Of a DNA stretch of 64,000 nucleotides, positions 16,904 to 26,495 are shown piece by piece (position 1 is the first letter of the stretch; every line of letters starts with the position of its first letter). A program made the position numbers and the translations under genes. Source of the stretch: Veillonella parvula (GTDB taxonomy: Bacteria > Bacillota > Negativicutes > Veillonellales > Veillonellaceae); contig NZ_LR778174.1 of the NCBI RefSeq assembly GCF_902810435.1, positions 1,351,501 through 1,415,500 of the forward strand, given 5' to 3'. The notes beneath the pieces are model-generated. The model had not been told where the DNA came from, made no database searches, and saw nothing but the letters and a program-made list of their open reading frames with translations.

Positions 16904-17401
16904 TTACTCCATCGCTAATACAATTTCCCCAGCCGCTAATGTCTTTTTAACATCAATGATACGCTGATTTGAGGAACCTCTGAAGCGCAAAGCAGGGTCC
17001 TTAAGTTCATCTACAAAGCGGCCATCTACGAGAATATCGATTTCTTGTAATAAAGCACTTCGCAACTCATCTTCTAAGATATCATCTATTTCATAGCCGG
17101 AATAAGCCCAAATCTTCTTTTCTGGCGCCGCTGCTCGAACAGCTCTCACCACCGGTAATAAGCCTTGTACATTTTGAAATGGCTCCCCACCTAATAATGT
17201 TAAACCTGAACATGTAGGATTCTTCACATAGGAAACCACTAAATCTGTCTCAGCTTGCGTCCATACCTTACCAGCATTAAAATCTTGGTATTCTTCGTTA
17301 AAACAATTATAACAACAATGTGTACAACCTGTTACAAATATAGATGTACGAATCCCTTCTCCATTGGCAATATCGTATTGTCTTATTTGCCCATATCTCA
17401 T
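16904..17401 (-). CDS. nrdG: Anaerobic ribonucleoside-triphosphate reductase activating protein NrdG
   Basis: A 165-residue radical-SAM activase with CTHCCYNC (CX3CX2C) binding the 4Fe-4S cluster and TLLGGEPF. It generates the glycyl radical on NrdD. Several in-frame starts exist (17428, 17413, 17404, 17401); the ATG at 17401 is best spaced from the GGAGG at 17406-17411. The gene sits in its own unit after the nrdD terminator, with a candidate NrdR box 37 nt upstream. Confidence 0.95.
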   Translation of the reverse strand: MRYGQIRQYDIANGEGIRTSIFVTGCTHCCYNCFNEEYQDFNAGKVWTQAETDLVVSYVKNPTCSGLTLLGGEPFQNVQGLLPVVRAVRAAAPEKKIWAYSGYEIDDILEDELRSALLQEIDILVDGRFVDELKDPALRFRGSSNQRIIDVKKTLAAGEIVLAME

Positions 17402-17437
17402 CATAACCTCCATAGTAGTGCCTATCAACTTTGATCA

Positions 17438-17453
17438 ACACTATATAGATATA
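17438..17453 (-). promoter_or_regulatory. Candidate NrdR box before nrdG
   Basis: Plus-strand ACACTATATAGATATA matches the first ten positions of the NrdR-box consensus acaCwAtATaTwgtgt but only one of the last six. Its position close to nrdG supports it; a half-conserved site. Confidence 0.35.
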
Positions 17454-17476
17454 TTTCAATTTCTCATATATACAGT

Positions 17477-17504
17477 AAAAGCTGTGCCTTAGGCACAGCT
17501 TTTA
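17477..17504 (-). terminator. Terminator after nrdD
   Basis: Stem AAAAGCTGTGCC / GGCACAGCTTTT with a short TAA-type loop, about 150 nt beyond the nrdD stop. The symmetric A and T runs make it potentially bidirectional. Confidence 0.8.
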
Positions 17505-17656
17505 CCATTTAAAACTATCGTATTTAGAACTAAAATCATATCTATTAAAATATCCACATCATTAGATGTCTATGATAATTATATTAATCTATATAACAGT
17601 TTATCTTAATATGCTTAATATACAGGATAATTATTAAAACTATACCTCTAATAATC

Positions 17657-19807
17657 TTAAATGTGCATTACACGATCTTTAATTTCCTTTGTGCGCCCTT
17701 CATTCCAGAAGTTTTCACCAAGGTATCCACAAGTACGACGGATAACAGTTAATTTATCGCGATTTGTATTGTGGCAACGAGGGCATTCCCACTCGTTATG
17801 TTCATTTACCTTAATTTCTCCATCAAAGCCACATTCGTGACAATAGTCAGACTTGGTATTAAATTCAGCATAAGAAATATGATCATAAATATATTGAATC
17901 ATCGTCAAAACAGCTGGAATATTATTAGTCATATTAGGAATTTCTGCATAGGAAATACAGCCACCTGTAGATTTCTTTTGGAACTCAGATTCAAAAGAGA
18001 ACTTATCAAATACATTAATCTCTTCTCGTACGCTTACATGATAACTATTAGTATAATAACCTTTATCCGTAATATCCTCAATAATACCAAAACGAGCGCG
18101 ATCCAAAGAAGAGAATCGATGGGTTAAACTTTCAGCAGGTGTACCATATAATGCGAACCCCATGTTATGTTTAGCTCGCCATTCATCAACAGCTGCATTT
18201 AAGCGGTCCATAATCTTCATCGCAAAAACGCGGCCTTTTTCACCTGTATTCGATTCACCGGTAATTAAGCGAGTTGCTTCATAAATACCAATATATCCCA
18301 AGGAAATAGTCGCATAACCGCCAGTCAAGAATTTGGCAATTTTCTCGCCTTTTTTAAGTCTTGCAATAGCACCGTGTTGCCAATGGATTGGTGACACATC
18401 ACTCACTACGTCCTTAAGTAATTCATAACGAAGCATTAGTGCTTTTTCTGCCAACTCAAGTCGTTTATCTAAAATTTCAAAATATCGTTCTTCACTACCT
18501 CGGGCTAGAATGCCAATTTGAGGTAAGTTTAAACTTACTACACCAATGTTAAAACGTCCATCAAACTTGTATTCACCATTTTCATCCTTCCAAGGAGATA
18601 AGAAGGATCGACAGCCCATAGGACTAAAAACATTACCTGAGTAGTTTTCCTTCATTTTTTTTGCAGAAATATAGTCAGGGTACATGCGCTTAGCCGTACA
18701 TTGTGCTGCCAATTCAGTTAAGTAATAGTATGGACTATCTGGTGTTACATTATGCTCATCAAGAACATAAATCAACTTAGGAAAGGCTGGTGTAATATAT
18801 ACATCGGCTTCGTTTTTTACACCTTTAATACGTTGGCGCAAAATTTCTTCTGTAATAAGAGCCGCTTCCTTCGCGTATTCATAGTCTGGTTGGAAATACA
18901 TAAATAATGTCACAAATGGAGATTGACCATTTGTAGTCATCAATGTATTAATTTGGTATTGAATAGTTTGAATACCATCTTTAACCTCTTTACGCGTACG
19001 TTTCCACGCAATTTCACGAGCCTTTTCCATATTAGGCTCCATGCCGTAAATCTCAACTTGTTCTTCAATAACATTATTGAGGATTTTTTCATAAGATTTA
19101 CGTACAAATGGTGCCAAAATACGGTCAATACCATTAATACTTTGGCCACCATATTGACCAGATGCTACTTGTGCAATAATTTGTGTTGTTACAGTACAAG
19201 CAACTTGGAAAGACTTAGGTGTATCGATTTTCTTACCATTGATTACTGTGCCATTTGTAAGCATGTCTTCCAAATTAATCAAGCAACAGTTAAACATAGG
19301 TTGAATAATATAATCCATATCATGGAAGTGGATAGCTCCACTATCATGGGCTTCCAAAATATCGGTAGGAATCAATTTACGACGAGCAATATCCTTAGAT
19401 ACTTCACCAGCAATTAAATCCCGTTGGGTAGATACAATAGCAGCATCCTTATTAGAATTTTCATCAAGAACACTGATATTACTACGATCTAATAAACCAA
19501 TTACATCATCATCAGTTGTATTTTGACGGCGTTTAAAAGCTTGAACAGCTTTGTAACCTTCATAGGCACGTGCCGTTGCAGGATTATGATACTCAATCAA
19601 CTTATAATACACTTGATCTTCAATAGCATAAATTGTCATGTCTTTTTGAAGCTTAGTAGCATATTCCTCAATTTCATTTGCAATACGCTGTGCCAAGCCC
19701 TCTTCGTACAACCCAGTACTACTATGTTCAGCTTTTTCAATAGCCAAAGCAATCTTGTTTTTGTCGAATGGTACCTTCGTGCCATCACGCTTAATGACCT
19801 GCAACAT
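17657..19807 (-). CDS. nrdD: Anaerobic ribonucleoside-triphosphate reductase (class III) NrdD
   Basis: A 716-residue glycyl-radical enzyme that makes dNTPs without oxygen. An ATP-cone allosteric domain occupies about residues 1-90 (MLQVIKRDGTKVPFDKNKI). The catalytic barrel follows; the C-terminus holds a four-Cys zinc site (YCHECG ... ECPRCH) and the glycyl radical motif RRTCGYLG with Gly694 about 23 residues from the end. It has its own promoter about 135 nt upstream containing a candidate NrdR box. Confidence 0.97.
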   Translation of the reverse strand: MLQVIKRDGTKVPFDKNKIALAIEKAEHSSTGLYEEGLAQRIANEIEEYATKLQKDMTIYAIEDQVYYKLIEYHNPATARAYEGYKAVQAFKRRQNTTDDDVIGLLDRSNISVLDENSNKDAAIVSTQRDLIAGEVSKDIARRKLIPTDILEAHDSGAIHFHDMDYIIQPMFNCCLINLEDMLTNGTVINGKKIDTPKSFQVACTVTTQIIAQVASGQYGGQSINGIDRILAPFVRKSYEKILNNVIEEQVEIYGMEPNMEKAREIAWKRTRKEVKDGIQTIQYQINTLMTTNGQSPFVTLFMYFQPDYEYAKEAALITEEILRQRIKGVKNEADVYITPAFPKLIYVLDEHNVTPDSPYYYLTELAAQCTAKRMYPDYISAKKMKENYSGNVFSPMGCRSFLSPWKDENGEYKFDGRFNIGVVSLNLPQIGILARGSEERYFEILDKRLELAEKALMLRYELLKDVVSDVSPIHWQHGAIARLKKGEKIAKFLTGGYATISLGYIGIYEATRLITGESNTGEKGRVFAMKIMDRLNAAVDEWRAKHNMGFALYGTPAESLTHRFSSLDRARFGIIEDITDKGYYTNSYHVSVREEINVFDKFSFESEFQKKSTGGCISYAEIPNMTNNIPAVLTMIQYIYDHISYAEFNTKSDYCHECGFDGEIKVNEHNEWECPRCHNTNRDKLTVIRRTCGYLGENFWNEGRTKEIKDRVMHI

Positions 19808-19946
19808 ATTGGCAACCTCCCCATCTTGTTACTGCCAAAATATATGTTAAGAAGTATAAAAAGTATGTCTAATCACACTTTTTATAAATTTATATGTAAA
19901 AATGTAAAGAATTATTAGAAAACCCCTCTATTTTTACTGCCCTCTC

Positions 19947-19975
19947 AGTATACTATATATGGTGGTTGTTTTCAA
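19947..19975 (-). promoter_or_regulatory. nrdD promoter with embedded NrdR box
   Basis: Minus strand TTGAAA (plus 19970-19975), 17-nt spacer, TATACT (19947-19952). The 16-mer at 19950-19965 (ATACTATATATGGTGG on plus) matches the NrdR-box consensus at 13 of 16 positions and fills the spacer up to the -10, a classic repressor position. No second box at the usual ~31 bp spacing was found. Confidence 0.6.
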
Positions 19976-20001
19976 CCCTAAATACAATATAAAGTAAAAA
20001 T

Positions 20002-20044
20002 AGGTTCCTCTATCTATGCCAATATGACATGGATAAAAGAACCT
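20002..20044 (-). terminator. Terminator after the CpsB-like gene
   Basis: Minus strand AGGTTC ... GAACCT outer stem with an inner imperfect TATCCATG / CATAGATA stem, followed by ATTTTTA. It lies 8 nt after the stop and ends the polysaccharide locus. Confidence 0.7.
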
Positions 20045-20051
20045 ATATAAA

Positions 20052-20855
20052 TTATAATGCAAAGCCAAATAGACGAGTTAAGAAATTACCCTTTTTCCCC
20101 ACCCAACTAGATGGGACAGAAGGATAAAATGTGCGATTAGCTAAGAGGTCGCGTTCATTAAGATGGATATTTGGCAACAAATCTTTTTTATACGTATTGT
20201 CTAATTCAGAAATTGCTTCCACATAACCTTGGTACGCCTCAATATCACAGCCATCGCTGTAACCAGTACCAAAGAAATGAATTAAACCATTTCGATATAA
20301 TTCAATGGCCCTATCATAGTTAGCGTTACCATGATCAAAAGATGCCATATTACATTGAATCAAAATACCTCTATCAACCCATGCTAGTAATTGTTCAGGT
20401 TTAGTAAATAATTGTCCATAAGTTTCTACTTCACTAATAATAGGTACAAGCCCCATATCTAGTAGACTTAATAACCACGCATTAATATGATGCACTTTGC
20501 TATTTTGTGGAAGAGCAACTAATATAAAATGGCTATCTCCCAACGTATATTGATTGCGATGAGAAGCTATATATGCAACCATTTCATCACAAAGCATTAC
20601 GCGAGCTCCACTGTGAATAGTTATATCTACTTGTTGCTCCTTAACCATAACTTTTACTTCATTAACTAAAGAGTTCATAGCATTCCATGTGTTCAGATCC
20701 ATAGATACTGTTACATCAGGCGTACTAAAAATATCTGTAATACCTTGTTCAGACAAGGACTTAATCATTTTTACTGATTCTGCCATTGTTTGAGGCCCTT
20801 GTGGACCTAACACAGCTGGCAAAATGCAACCATGTAAATCAACCACGCGACTCAT
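20052..20855 (-). CDS. CpsB/YwqE-like PHP protein with degenerate active site
   Basis: A 267-residue protein colinear with Gram-positive tyrosine phosphatases CpsB/YwqE, including the C-terminal RLFGF tail. The metal-binding motifs of the PHP fold are nearly all changed: HxH is DLHGC (residues 7-10), DDG is LGP, TPHH is TPDV (45-48), the Glu-bearing GxE segment is GARV (83-86), HPER is EVET (142-145), and SDAH is SDGC (200-203). Only the first His and the Asp of SD remain. It therefore probably does not hydrolyse phosphotyrosine by the known trinuclear mechanism; a binding or regulatory role is possible. It ends a locus whose CpsD-like kinase is degenerate too. Confidence 0.8.
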   Translation of the reverse strand: MSRVVDLHGCILPAVLGPQGPQTMAESVKMIKSLSEQGITDIFSTPDVTVSMDLNTWNAMNSLVNEVKVMVKEQQVDITIHSGARVMLCDEMVAYIASHRNQYTLGDSHFILVALPQNSKVHHINAWLLSLLDMGLVPIISEVETYGQLFTKPEQLLAWVDRGILIQCNMASFDHGNANYDRAIELYRNGLIHFFGTGYSDGCDIEAYQGYVEAISELDNTYKKDLLPNIHLNERDLLANRTFYPSVPSSWVGKKGNFLTRLFGFAL

Positions 20856-20954
20856 AATCTTTCCCTTCTACTTTCGATTTTCTTTTCAAAACCGACCTCT
20901 TTTATAAAGTTCATGTTCTTCTCATTTAAGTTTATAATTCATTTTATATTCACG

Positions 20955-20963
20955 ATTATAACA
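20955..20963 (-). promoter_or_regulatory. Candidate extended -10 before the CpsB-like gene
   Basis: Minus strand TGTTATAAT, a perfect extended -10, about 100 nt upstream of the ATG; no clear -35. It would give this gene a transcript separate from the polysaccharide operon. Confidence 0.4.
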
Positions 20964-21061
20964 AGGGACCAGTCGCTTGTATAGTGGTTTTTCTATAAAA
21001 ATAAATAAATTATTATATGTTCATTTAATACAATTTTTATATATTCATTTATTCTTCATAA

Positions 21062-21098
21062 AATATGACCCATAATCTCTACAATTATGAGTCATATT
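21062..21098. terminator. Terminator after vanZ
   Basis: Stem AATATGACYCATAAT / ATTATGRGTCATATT with a seven-base loop and T runs on both sides; about 45 nt after the VanZ-like stop. It closes the long leftward polysaccharide transcript. Confidence 0.85.
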
Positions 21099-21143
21099 TT
21101 ACACATTATTATATTAATAATTATTTAATTTTTAAATGTACTT

Positions 21144-21578
21144 TTATCTTTTATCATGACTAATATAATAAGTTAATTTCACTACCGATATACCGATGAT
21201 TATACCAACTGTATCAATCAGTACATCAGACAGTTGAGAGCTGCGTCCTAGAGAAAATAATTGTATAAATTCATCTAGACTAGCTATTACTATACCCACT
21301 CCTATAGTTTTTACTACTGTGCCATATTCAATATAGCGGCGTAGAATTACATATAAAATACCACCAAGAATTGTAAATTCTGTGAGATGGGCTAGCTTTC
21401 TAACAACCCTATTTAAGGCCCATATATTTCCATGAAAGCCTAATTTATGAGCTACAGGGGTAAGCCACTCTGCAAAAATAAGACTAAACCCATCAGAGTT
21501 CCCTCCATTTTGCAAGGAATTATCCCATATAAAAAACACAATTAGACATAACACAATATATAGTATCCAACGTTTCAT
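21144..21578 (-). CDS. VanZ-like family membrane protein
   Basis: A 144-residue protein with three to four membrane segments and the VanZ-like signature RKLAHLTEFTILGG followed by SLDEFIQLFSLGRSSQLSDV and IDTVGIIIG. The family occurs in glycopeptide-resistance clusters (teicoplanin resistance protein VanZ) and in many envelope polysaccharide loci; the molecular role is not established. It follows ugd by 36 nt at the end of the operon. Confidence 0.85.
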   Translation of the reverse strand: MKRWILYIVLCLIVFFIWDNSLQNGGNSDGFSLIFAEWLTPVAHKLGFHGNIWALNRVVRKLAHLTEFTILGGILYVILRRYIEYGTVVKTIGVGIVIASLDEFIQLFSLGRSSQLSDVLIDTVGIIIGISVVKLTYYISHDKR

Positions 21579-21614
21579 ACTACTCTCCTAAACGCCACAA
21601 TACATACAGCTGCA

Positions 21615-22781
21615 TCAATCTCTATCAAAAATATCTCTTGTATAAACTTTATCTTTTACACCTTCTAAGCTACTATCCCAGCGATTAGCTACAATGACAT
21701 CACTAACACGCTTAAAATCTTCAAAATTACGTATAACTGGCGAATTAAAGAAATCTTCTGCATCTAGTGTAGGTTCATATACTACCACAGCAATCCCTTT
21801 CGCCTTAATACGTTTCATAACACCTTGAATGGCTGATGCTCTAAAATTATCAGAGTTCATCTTCATGGTCAAGCGATAGATACCAACAATTTTCGGATTT
21901 TTAGCAATAATAGTATCTGCCACATGATCTTTACGTGTTCTATTCGCATCAACAATGGCAGAAATTAAATTTTGTGGTACATCATTATAGTTAGCTAATA
22001 ATTGCTTTGTATCTTTTGGCAAGCAATAACCACCATAACCAAAGGAAGGATTATTATAAAAATCTCCAATACGAGGATCTAAACAAACCCCCTTGATGAT
22101 TTGACTTGTGCTAAGGCCACGTACTTCAGCATAGGAGTCTAACTCATTGAAATACGCTACACGTAATGCTAAATACGTATTAGCAAACAATTTAATTGCT
22201 TCCGCTTCCGTAGAATCAGTATATAATTGTGGAATATTTTCTTTAATAGCACCTTCTGCTAATAATTGGCCAAAACAACGTGCTCTGTCAGAATCCTCGC
22301 CCACAACAATACGGGATGGATGTAAATTATCGTATAAGGCTTTACCTTCACGCAAGAATTCTGGCGAGAAAATTAAATTCTCCGTATTAAATTCTTTGCG
22401 CATTTGTACCGTATAGCCTACTGGTACAGTTGATTTAATAATCATTACTGCATCAGGATTAATCTCTAGCACAGTTTTAATAACTTGTTCAACAGAAGAT
22501 GTGTCAAAGAAGTTTTTTTGTGGGTCATAATTTGTAGGTGTCGAAATGATAACATAATCTGCACTGTTAAAAGCTTCTACTGGGTCAAGTGTAGCTTTGA
22601 AGTTTAACTCCTTAGTAGCTAAATACTCTTGCAATTCAGCATCTACAATAGGCGTCTCTTTGCGATTTAACATATCTACTTTTTCTGGGATGATATCGAG
22701 GGCTACTACTTCATTATGTTGAGCTAACAACACACCATTGGAAAGGCCTACATAGCCTGTACCAGCAATTGCAATTTTCAT
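21615..22781 (-). CDS. ugd: UDP-glucose 6-dehydrogenase
   Basis: A 388-residue NAD-dependent enzyme that oxidises UDP-glucose to UDP-glucuronate. N-terminal Rossmann motif [17 protein letters not shown], the phosphate-binding SPEFLREG, and the catalytic cysteine in [15 protein letters not shown]. It is the short (about 388 aa) Ugd type, ending YTRDIFDRD. It abuts the UDP-glucuronate epimerase gene, whose substrate it makes, and depends on GalU (encoded at 58.3-59.1 kb) for UDP-glucose. Confidence 0.96.
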   Translation of the reverse strand: MKIAIAGTGYVGLSNGVLLAQHNEVVALDIIPEKVDMLNRKETPIVDAELQEYLATKELNFKATLDPVEAFNSADYVIISTPTNYDPQKNFFDTSSVEQVIKTVLEINPDAVMIIKSTVPVGYTVQMRKEFNTENLIFSPEFLREGKALYDNLHPSRIVVGEDSDRARCFGQLLAEGAIKENIPQLYTDSTEAEAIKLFANTYLALRVAYFNELDSYAEVRGLSTSQIIKGVCLDPRIGDFYNNPSFGYGGYCLPKDTKQLLANYNDVPQNLISAIVDANRTRKDHVADTIIAKNPKIVGIYRLTMKMNSDNFRASAIQGVMKRIKAKGIAVVVYEPTLDAEDFFNSPVIRNFEDFKRVSDVIVANRWDSSLEGVKDKVYTRDIFDRD

Positions 22782-23879
22782 TTATTTGCCCTCCATCATA
22801 TAGAAATCTTTATACCATATGGCAAAACGCTTTAACCCTTCTCGTAAGCTTGTATTAGGTTTAAAGCCAAAATCTGCTTCTAACGCACTTGTATCAGCAT
22901 ATGTAACAGGCACATCCCCTGGTTGCATAGGCACTAATTCTTTATGTTCTTCAAAATTATAATCCTTTGGTAAAACACCAGCAGAAACCAATTCCTCTGA
23001 AAGAATGCGCACAAAATCAAGTAAATTTTCTGGGTTGCTATTGCCGATATTATAAATAGCGTACGGTGGAACCGGCAAGCCATCCGCACCATTGCGACGC
23101 TCTGGTGCAGTAGACATAACCTTAGAAACGCCTTCTACAATATCATCGATATAGGTAAAATCACGCTTACAATTGCCATAGTTGAAGATTTTAATTGTCC
23201 CACCATTACGTAATGTATTTGTAAAACCAAAGTATGCCATATCTGGACGACCTGCAGGACCGTATACAGTGAAGAAACGAAGCCCTGTGCTAGGGATGTT
23301 ATATAATTTAGCATACGAATAAGCCAATAACTCATTTGATTTTTTTGTAGCTGCATAAAGAGATACAGGATTATCTACTTTATCCTCTGTAGAGTATGGA
23401 ATTTGTTTATTTGCACCATATACAGAAGAAGATGATGCATACACTAAATGCTCTACACCTCTTTCACCATCATCATAAGAATGACGACAAGCTTCTAGAA
23501 TATTATAAAATCCAATAATATTAGACTCGATATAGGCGTCGGGGTTAGTAATAGAGTAACGAACCCCTGCTTGAGCTGCTAGATTCACTACAACTTGTGG
23601 TTTATAGATAGCAAAAATTTCATCAACAAAGAACTTATCTGCAATATTCCCTTTTTTAAAAATCCATATATTCTTATTATTTTTGCTAAGTTCATCAATC
23701 TGTTGCAATCGATACTCTTTCAATGCTACATCATAGTAATCATTAACAGAATCTATGCCAATAATTTGAGTCCCTTCTGCTTCAGATAGTAAGGACATAA
23801 CTAGATTAGCCCCTACAAATCCAGCGGCACCTGTTACAAGGATTACCGTGTTGTTTAAATCTACATTTTTTGAAAGCAT
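22782..23879 (-). CDS. UDP-glucuronate 4-epimerase
   Basis: A 365-residue extended SDR: GAAGFVGANLV, NDYYDVALKEYRL, AAQAGVRYSI and the YxxxK pair in SLYAATKKSNE, features typical of UDP-glucuronate epimerases that make UDP-galacturonate. The start is ATG 23879, correctly spaced from AAAGGAG; an in-frame ATG at 23894 would overlap that site. It ends next to the ugd start, a natural substrate pair. Confidence 0.88.
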   Translation of the reverse strand: MLSKNVDLNNTVILVTGAAGFVGANLVMSLLSEAEGTQIIGIDSVNDYYDVALKEYRLQQIDELSKNNKNIWIFKKGNIADKFFVDEIFAIYKPQVVVNLAAQAGVRYSITNPDAYIESNIIGFYNILEACRHSYDDGERGVEHLVYASSSSVYGANKQIPYSTEDKVDNPVSLYAATKKSNELLAYSYAKLYNIPSTGLRFFTVYGPAGRPDMAYFGFTNTLRNGGTIKIFNYGNCKRDFTYIDDIVEGVSKVMSTAPERRNGADGLPVPPYAIYNIGNSNPENLLDFVRILSEELVSAGVLPKDYNFEEHKELVPMQPGDVPVTYADTSALEADFGFKPNTSLREGLKRFAIWYKDFYMMEGK

Positions 23880-23901
23880 ATGTACTCCTTTCATAGTTCT
23901 G

Positions 23902-25356
23902 TTAATTATGTCGTTTTACTTTACTTAAGACTTTTTTATAGCCAGAAGCAATAATTATGCGCTCAGATGGAATGACGTATAAAATAGCCACATATAATAC
24001 AACACATAAAAGCATACAGACGACGGTCCACCATACTGCATCATAGAGATGTAAAATACTATAGGCAATTAACCCAACTATAGATGCTGTAATGAGATAT
24101 ACACTGATATTAGATATTATGCGAAATGTACTCATATTGACAAATAAAGCTAGTAGCAACATAGAAGCTGCTAGCATTTCCATTCTTACTAACGATCGAG
24201 CATATACAAAGGTACTGAAATCATATTGAATACAAATATAAATAACTGGTATTAAAACTACTAGATGTAATATTTGAGTCCAAAATGATAGATTAGGCAT
24301 CCCTTTTGCACGAAATATTTCGGAAATCAAATTAGCTGTTACAGTCATAATAGCCGAACTCAATGCCCAGGAACCTAATACAATGCCCGCTAACGTCCAT
24401 TGTGGTCCTAGTAAAAGCTGAACAACAAAGTCTTGAAATACAAATAAGCCTACACCTAGAGGTACCAAAAATAGAGCCATATAGCGTTGGAATGTAAAGA
24501 ATGTATTCGAAAAGGCCTGTTGATTATTTTGCACACGACTTAAAGCCGCGAATAATACAGGAGCCAAAGATGCTGTAGCCATAGCCATTACAGTCGTAAC
24601 AATAGCCATTGGCATCTTATATATACCCAAATAATAAGCATCTAAAAAACGGCTAATAATGAATGTATCCACCCAAGCAGTGAGCCATATAGAAAATGCT
24701 TCAGCTAAAGACCATGCACTATAGTTAAACATATTCATAAAGACGCGACTACTAAAAAACAGATGAATTTGATTCTTCCGACTCTTTAATAATGCCAACG
24801 CCGTAAATAGCTGAGACCCTAGCATACCAGCAATTAAAGACCAATAATCGTACCCCATAAGCGCCATTGGTATAGATATCAATATAGGTGTAAGAATTGT
24901 TATGAGCCTAATATTTAAAAGAAACTTGAAATTAAAATCTCTTCGATACAATGCCATTTGGACACTACTAAAAGCAGATAAAGGAATCATAGCGCCCATC
25001 ACGGCTAAAGGTATACCTAAGCCATCATTACCTACTAATACAGCCAATTCATCACGACCGATTATGATAGCGCTCCATAAAACTAGAGAAAACACTAGGT
25101 TGGCAATAAAGGCCACATCTGTAGCCTCTTGCTTATCTTGGGCACTTTCAAACTCATGCTGAACAAGAAATTTTTGAAAACCCGCATCAGCAAGCATTTC
25201 CGCAAAAGATATAACCATCATAATCGTCGCCAATATGCCGAATGCAGTCGGTGCTAACATATGAGCCAATATTATATTTGTCAGTGGTGTGATAAGCTTT
25301 GCCAAAACCTCTGTAATAACAGACCATTTAGCAGCAGCTACGATTTTAGTATCCAT
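23902..25356 (-). CDS. Wzx-like polysaccharide flippase (MOP superfamily)
   Basis: A 484-residue protein with about 12-14 membrane segments spread along its length and the N-terminal KWSVITEVLAKLITPLTNIILAHMLAPTAFGILAT pattern of MATE/Wzx-like lipopolysaccharide transporters (quoted segment begins near residue 10). It most likely flips the lipid-linked repeat unit across the inner membrane. Its ATG overlaps the capA stop (TAATG). Confidence 0.85.
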   Translation of the reverse strand: MDTKIVAAAKWSVITEVLAKLITPLTNIILAHMLAPTAFGILATIMMVISFAEMLADAGFQKFLVQHEFESAQDKQEATDVAFIANLVFSLVLWSAIIIGRDELAVLVGNDGLGIPLAVMGAMIPLSAFSSVQMALYRRDFNFKFLLNIRLITILTPILISIPMALMGYDYWSLIAGMLGSQLFTALALLKSRKNQIHLFFSSRVFMNMFNYSAWSLAEAFSIWLTAWVDTFIISRFLDAYYLGIYKMPMAIVTTVMAMATASLAPVLFAALSRVQNNQQAFSNTFFTFQRYMALFLVPLGVGLFVFQDFVVQLLLGPQWTLAGIVLGSWALSSAIMTVTANLISEIFRAKGMPNLSFWTQILHLVVLIPVIYICIQYDFSTFVYARSLVRMEMLAASMLLLALFVNMSTFRIISNISVYLITASIVGLIAYSILHLYDAVWWTVVCMLLCVVLYVAILYVIPSERIIIASGYKKVLSKVKRHN

Positions 25357-26495
25357 TATTTCTTATTGATATTCTTAATGCCTCTCAAGAATAGTTCATG
25401 ATGAGCTTCACATTCCAAATAATTTTGTATTGCTAAATAACTCGTTTTGCCCAAAATAAGTTCTACCAATTTTCGGCCCAATAAAGTATTAATAGCGCGT
25501 ACAATAAATGATCTACCTAAAAACTCACGCAAATAACGTTTTACATGTGTATCAGCAAAGACCTTATAAGCTTGAGTCACAAAGTGAGGGTCTTTAATTT
25601 CTTCACTACGTTTTCTATAATCCTCTAATGTTTCTGTAGCTTCAACTTCTGTGGCTAATCGTGTACCATTATCGGTTCTACGAATAGGCAATTCAGACAC
25701 CACAAAATCATCCTTAGTTACGTCTACAGTAACTAGTATTGAATCTTTAATAAACTCTTGATGGTTTACAAAAAAATCGGAATTAAAGATAAAGTTGCCT
25801 TGTCCATAAATGATAGTGCCTCCCTGGTAATCTTCACGAGACCCTACACAATGATTATGTTGACAGATAACGAGATTCGCTCCACTATCGACAAATTTAC
25901 GGCAATATCTCTGTAGCATAGGAGATGGATAGCGATAGAATTCCTTGCCGCCGTGATATAGAACGATGACATAGTCGCATTGTGCCTTTAAAACTTTCAC
26001 TTCGTCAAAGCTTTCTAGCACATCAAAAGGATTAGCCCCCATTGTATGACAAGTAGCCATAGTAAACTCGTTCTCTGTACAAAGATAGAATCCAATACGT
26101 ATATCATCTTTTTCAAAGATAAATGGCTTCTTAGCCTCTTTCAAATTAGCTCCAGCTCCAGCATGAGCAATCTTATGCTGCTTCAACAAATTTAATGTTG
26201 TCGTCAACCCTTCCACCCCTTGATCTAAGGAGTGGTTATTAGCCAGTGTTAAAAATAACGGCTCTAACACCTTATATCCATTAATTGTTTTTGTAGGCGC
26301 AATTAAATTATTACCAAATTTTACGATGGGTGTCTCTATATCAGTAAGAGGAACCTCTAAATTGAAAACATTTAAATCCGATTGCTTCAAAATTTCATAA
26401 AGCTCTTTTCCTAAAAAAGCTTCTCCATTACCGTTTTCAAATAATATTTTATTAATATCCGTAGGAACTAAATCAGCCCCGATGTACATTCTCAA
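25356..26495 (-). CDS. CapA family protein (PGA_cap-type metallophosphatase fold)
   Basis: A 379-residue protein of the CapA/PgsA family: IGADLVPTD in place of the usual GD motif at the N-terminus, NLEVPLTD, LTLANNHSLDQGVEGL, YVIVLYHGGKEFYRYPSPM and VICQHNHCVGSREDYQGGTIIYGQGNF motifs (separate segments of a calcineurin-like fold). Related proteins act in poly-gamma-glutamate or capsule assembly. The first codon is TTG at 26495; the ATG two codons later (26489) is an alternative, and neither has an ideal ribosome-binding site. It overlaps the ATP-grasp gene by 23 nt. No signal peptide is visible, so it may be cytoplasmic. Confidence 0.82.
   Translation of the reverse strand: MRMYIGADLVPTDINKILFENGNGEAFLGKELYEILKQSDLNVFNLEVPLTDIETPIVKFGNNLIAPTKTINGYKVLEPLFLTLANNHSLDQGVEGLTTTLNLLKQHKIAHAGAGANLKEAKKPFIFEKDDIRIGFYLCTENEFTMATCHTMGANPFDVLESFDEVKVLKAQCDYVIVLYHGGKEFYRYPSPMLQRYCRKFVDSGANLVICQHNHCVGSREDYQGGTIIYGQGNFIFNSDFFVNHQEFIKDSILVTVDVTKDDFVVSELPIRRTDNGTRLATEVEATETLEDYRKRSEEIKDPHFVTQAYKVFADTHVKRYLREFLGRSFIVRAINTLLGRKLVELILGKTSYLAIQNYLECEAHHELFLRGIKNINKK

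Noticed and set aside
17398-17418. Shared start context of nrdG and the ybaK-type gene (same 18 nt around GGAGGTTATGATGAG)
   Set aside because: Likely coincidence of a ribosome-binding site and start codons; the surrounding sequence and genes are unrelated.
18923-19417. Plus-strand 164-codon frame
   Set aside because: Antisense to nrdD.
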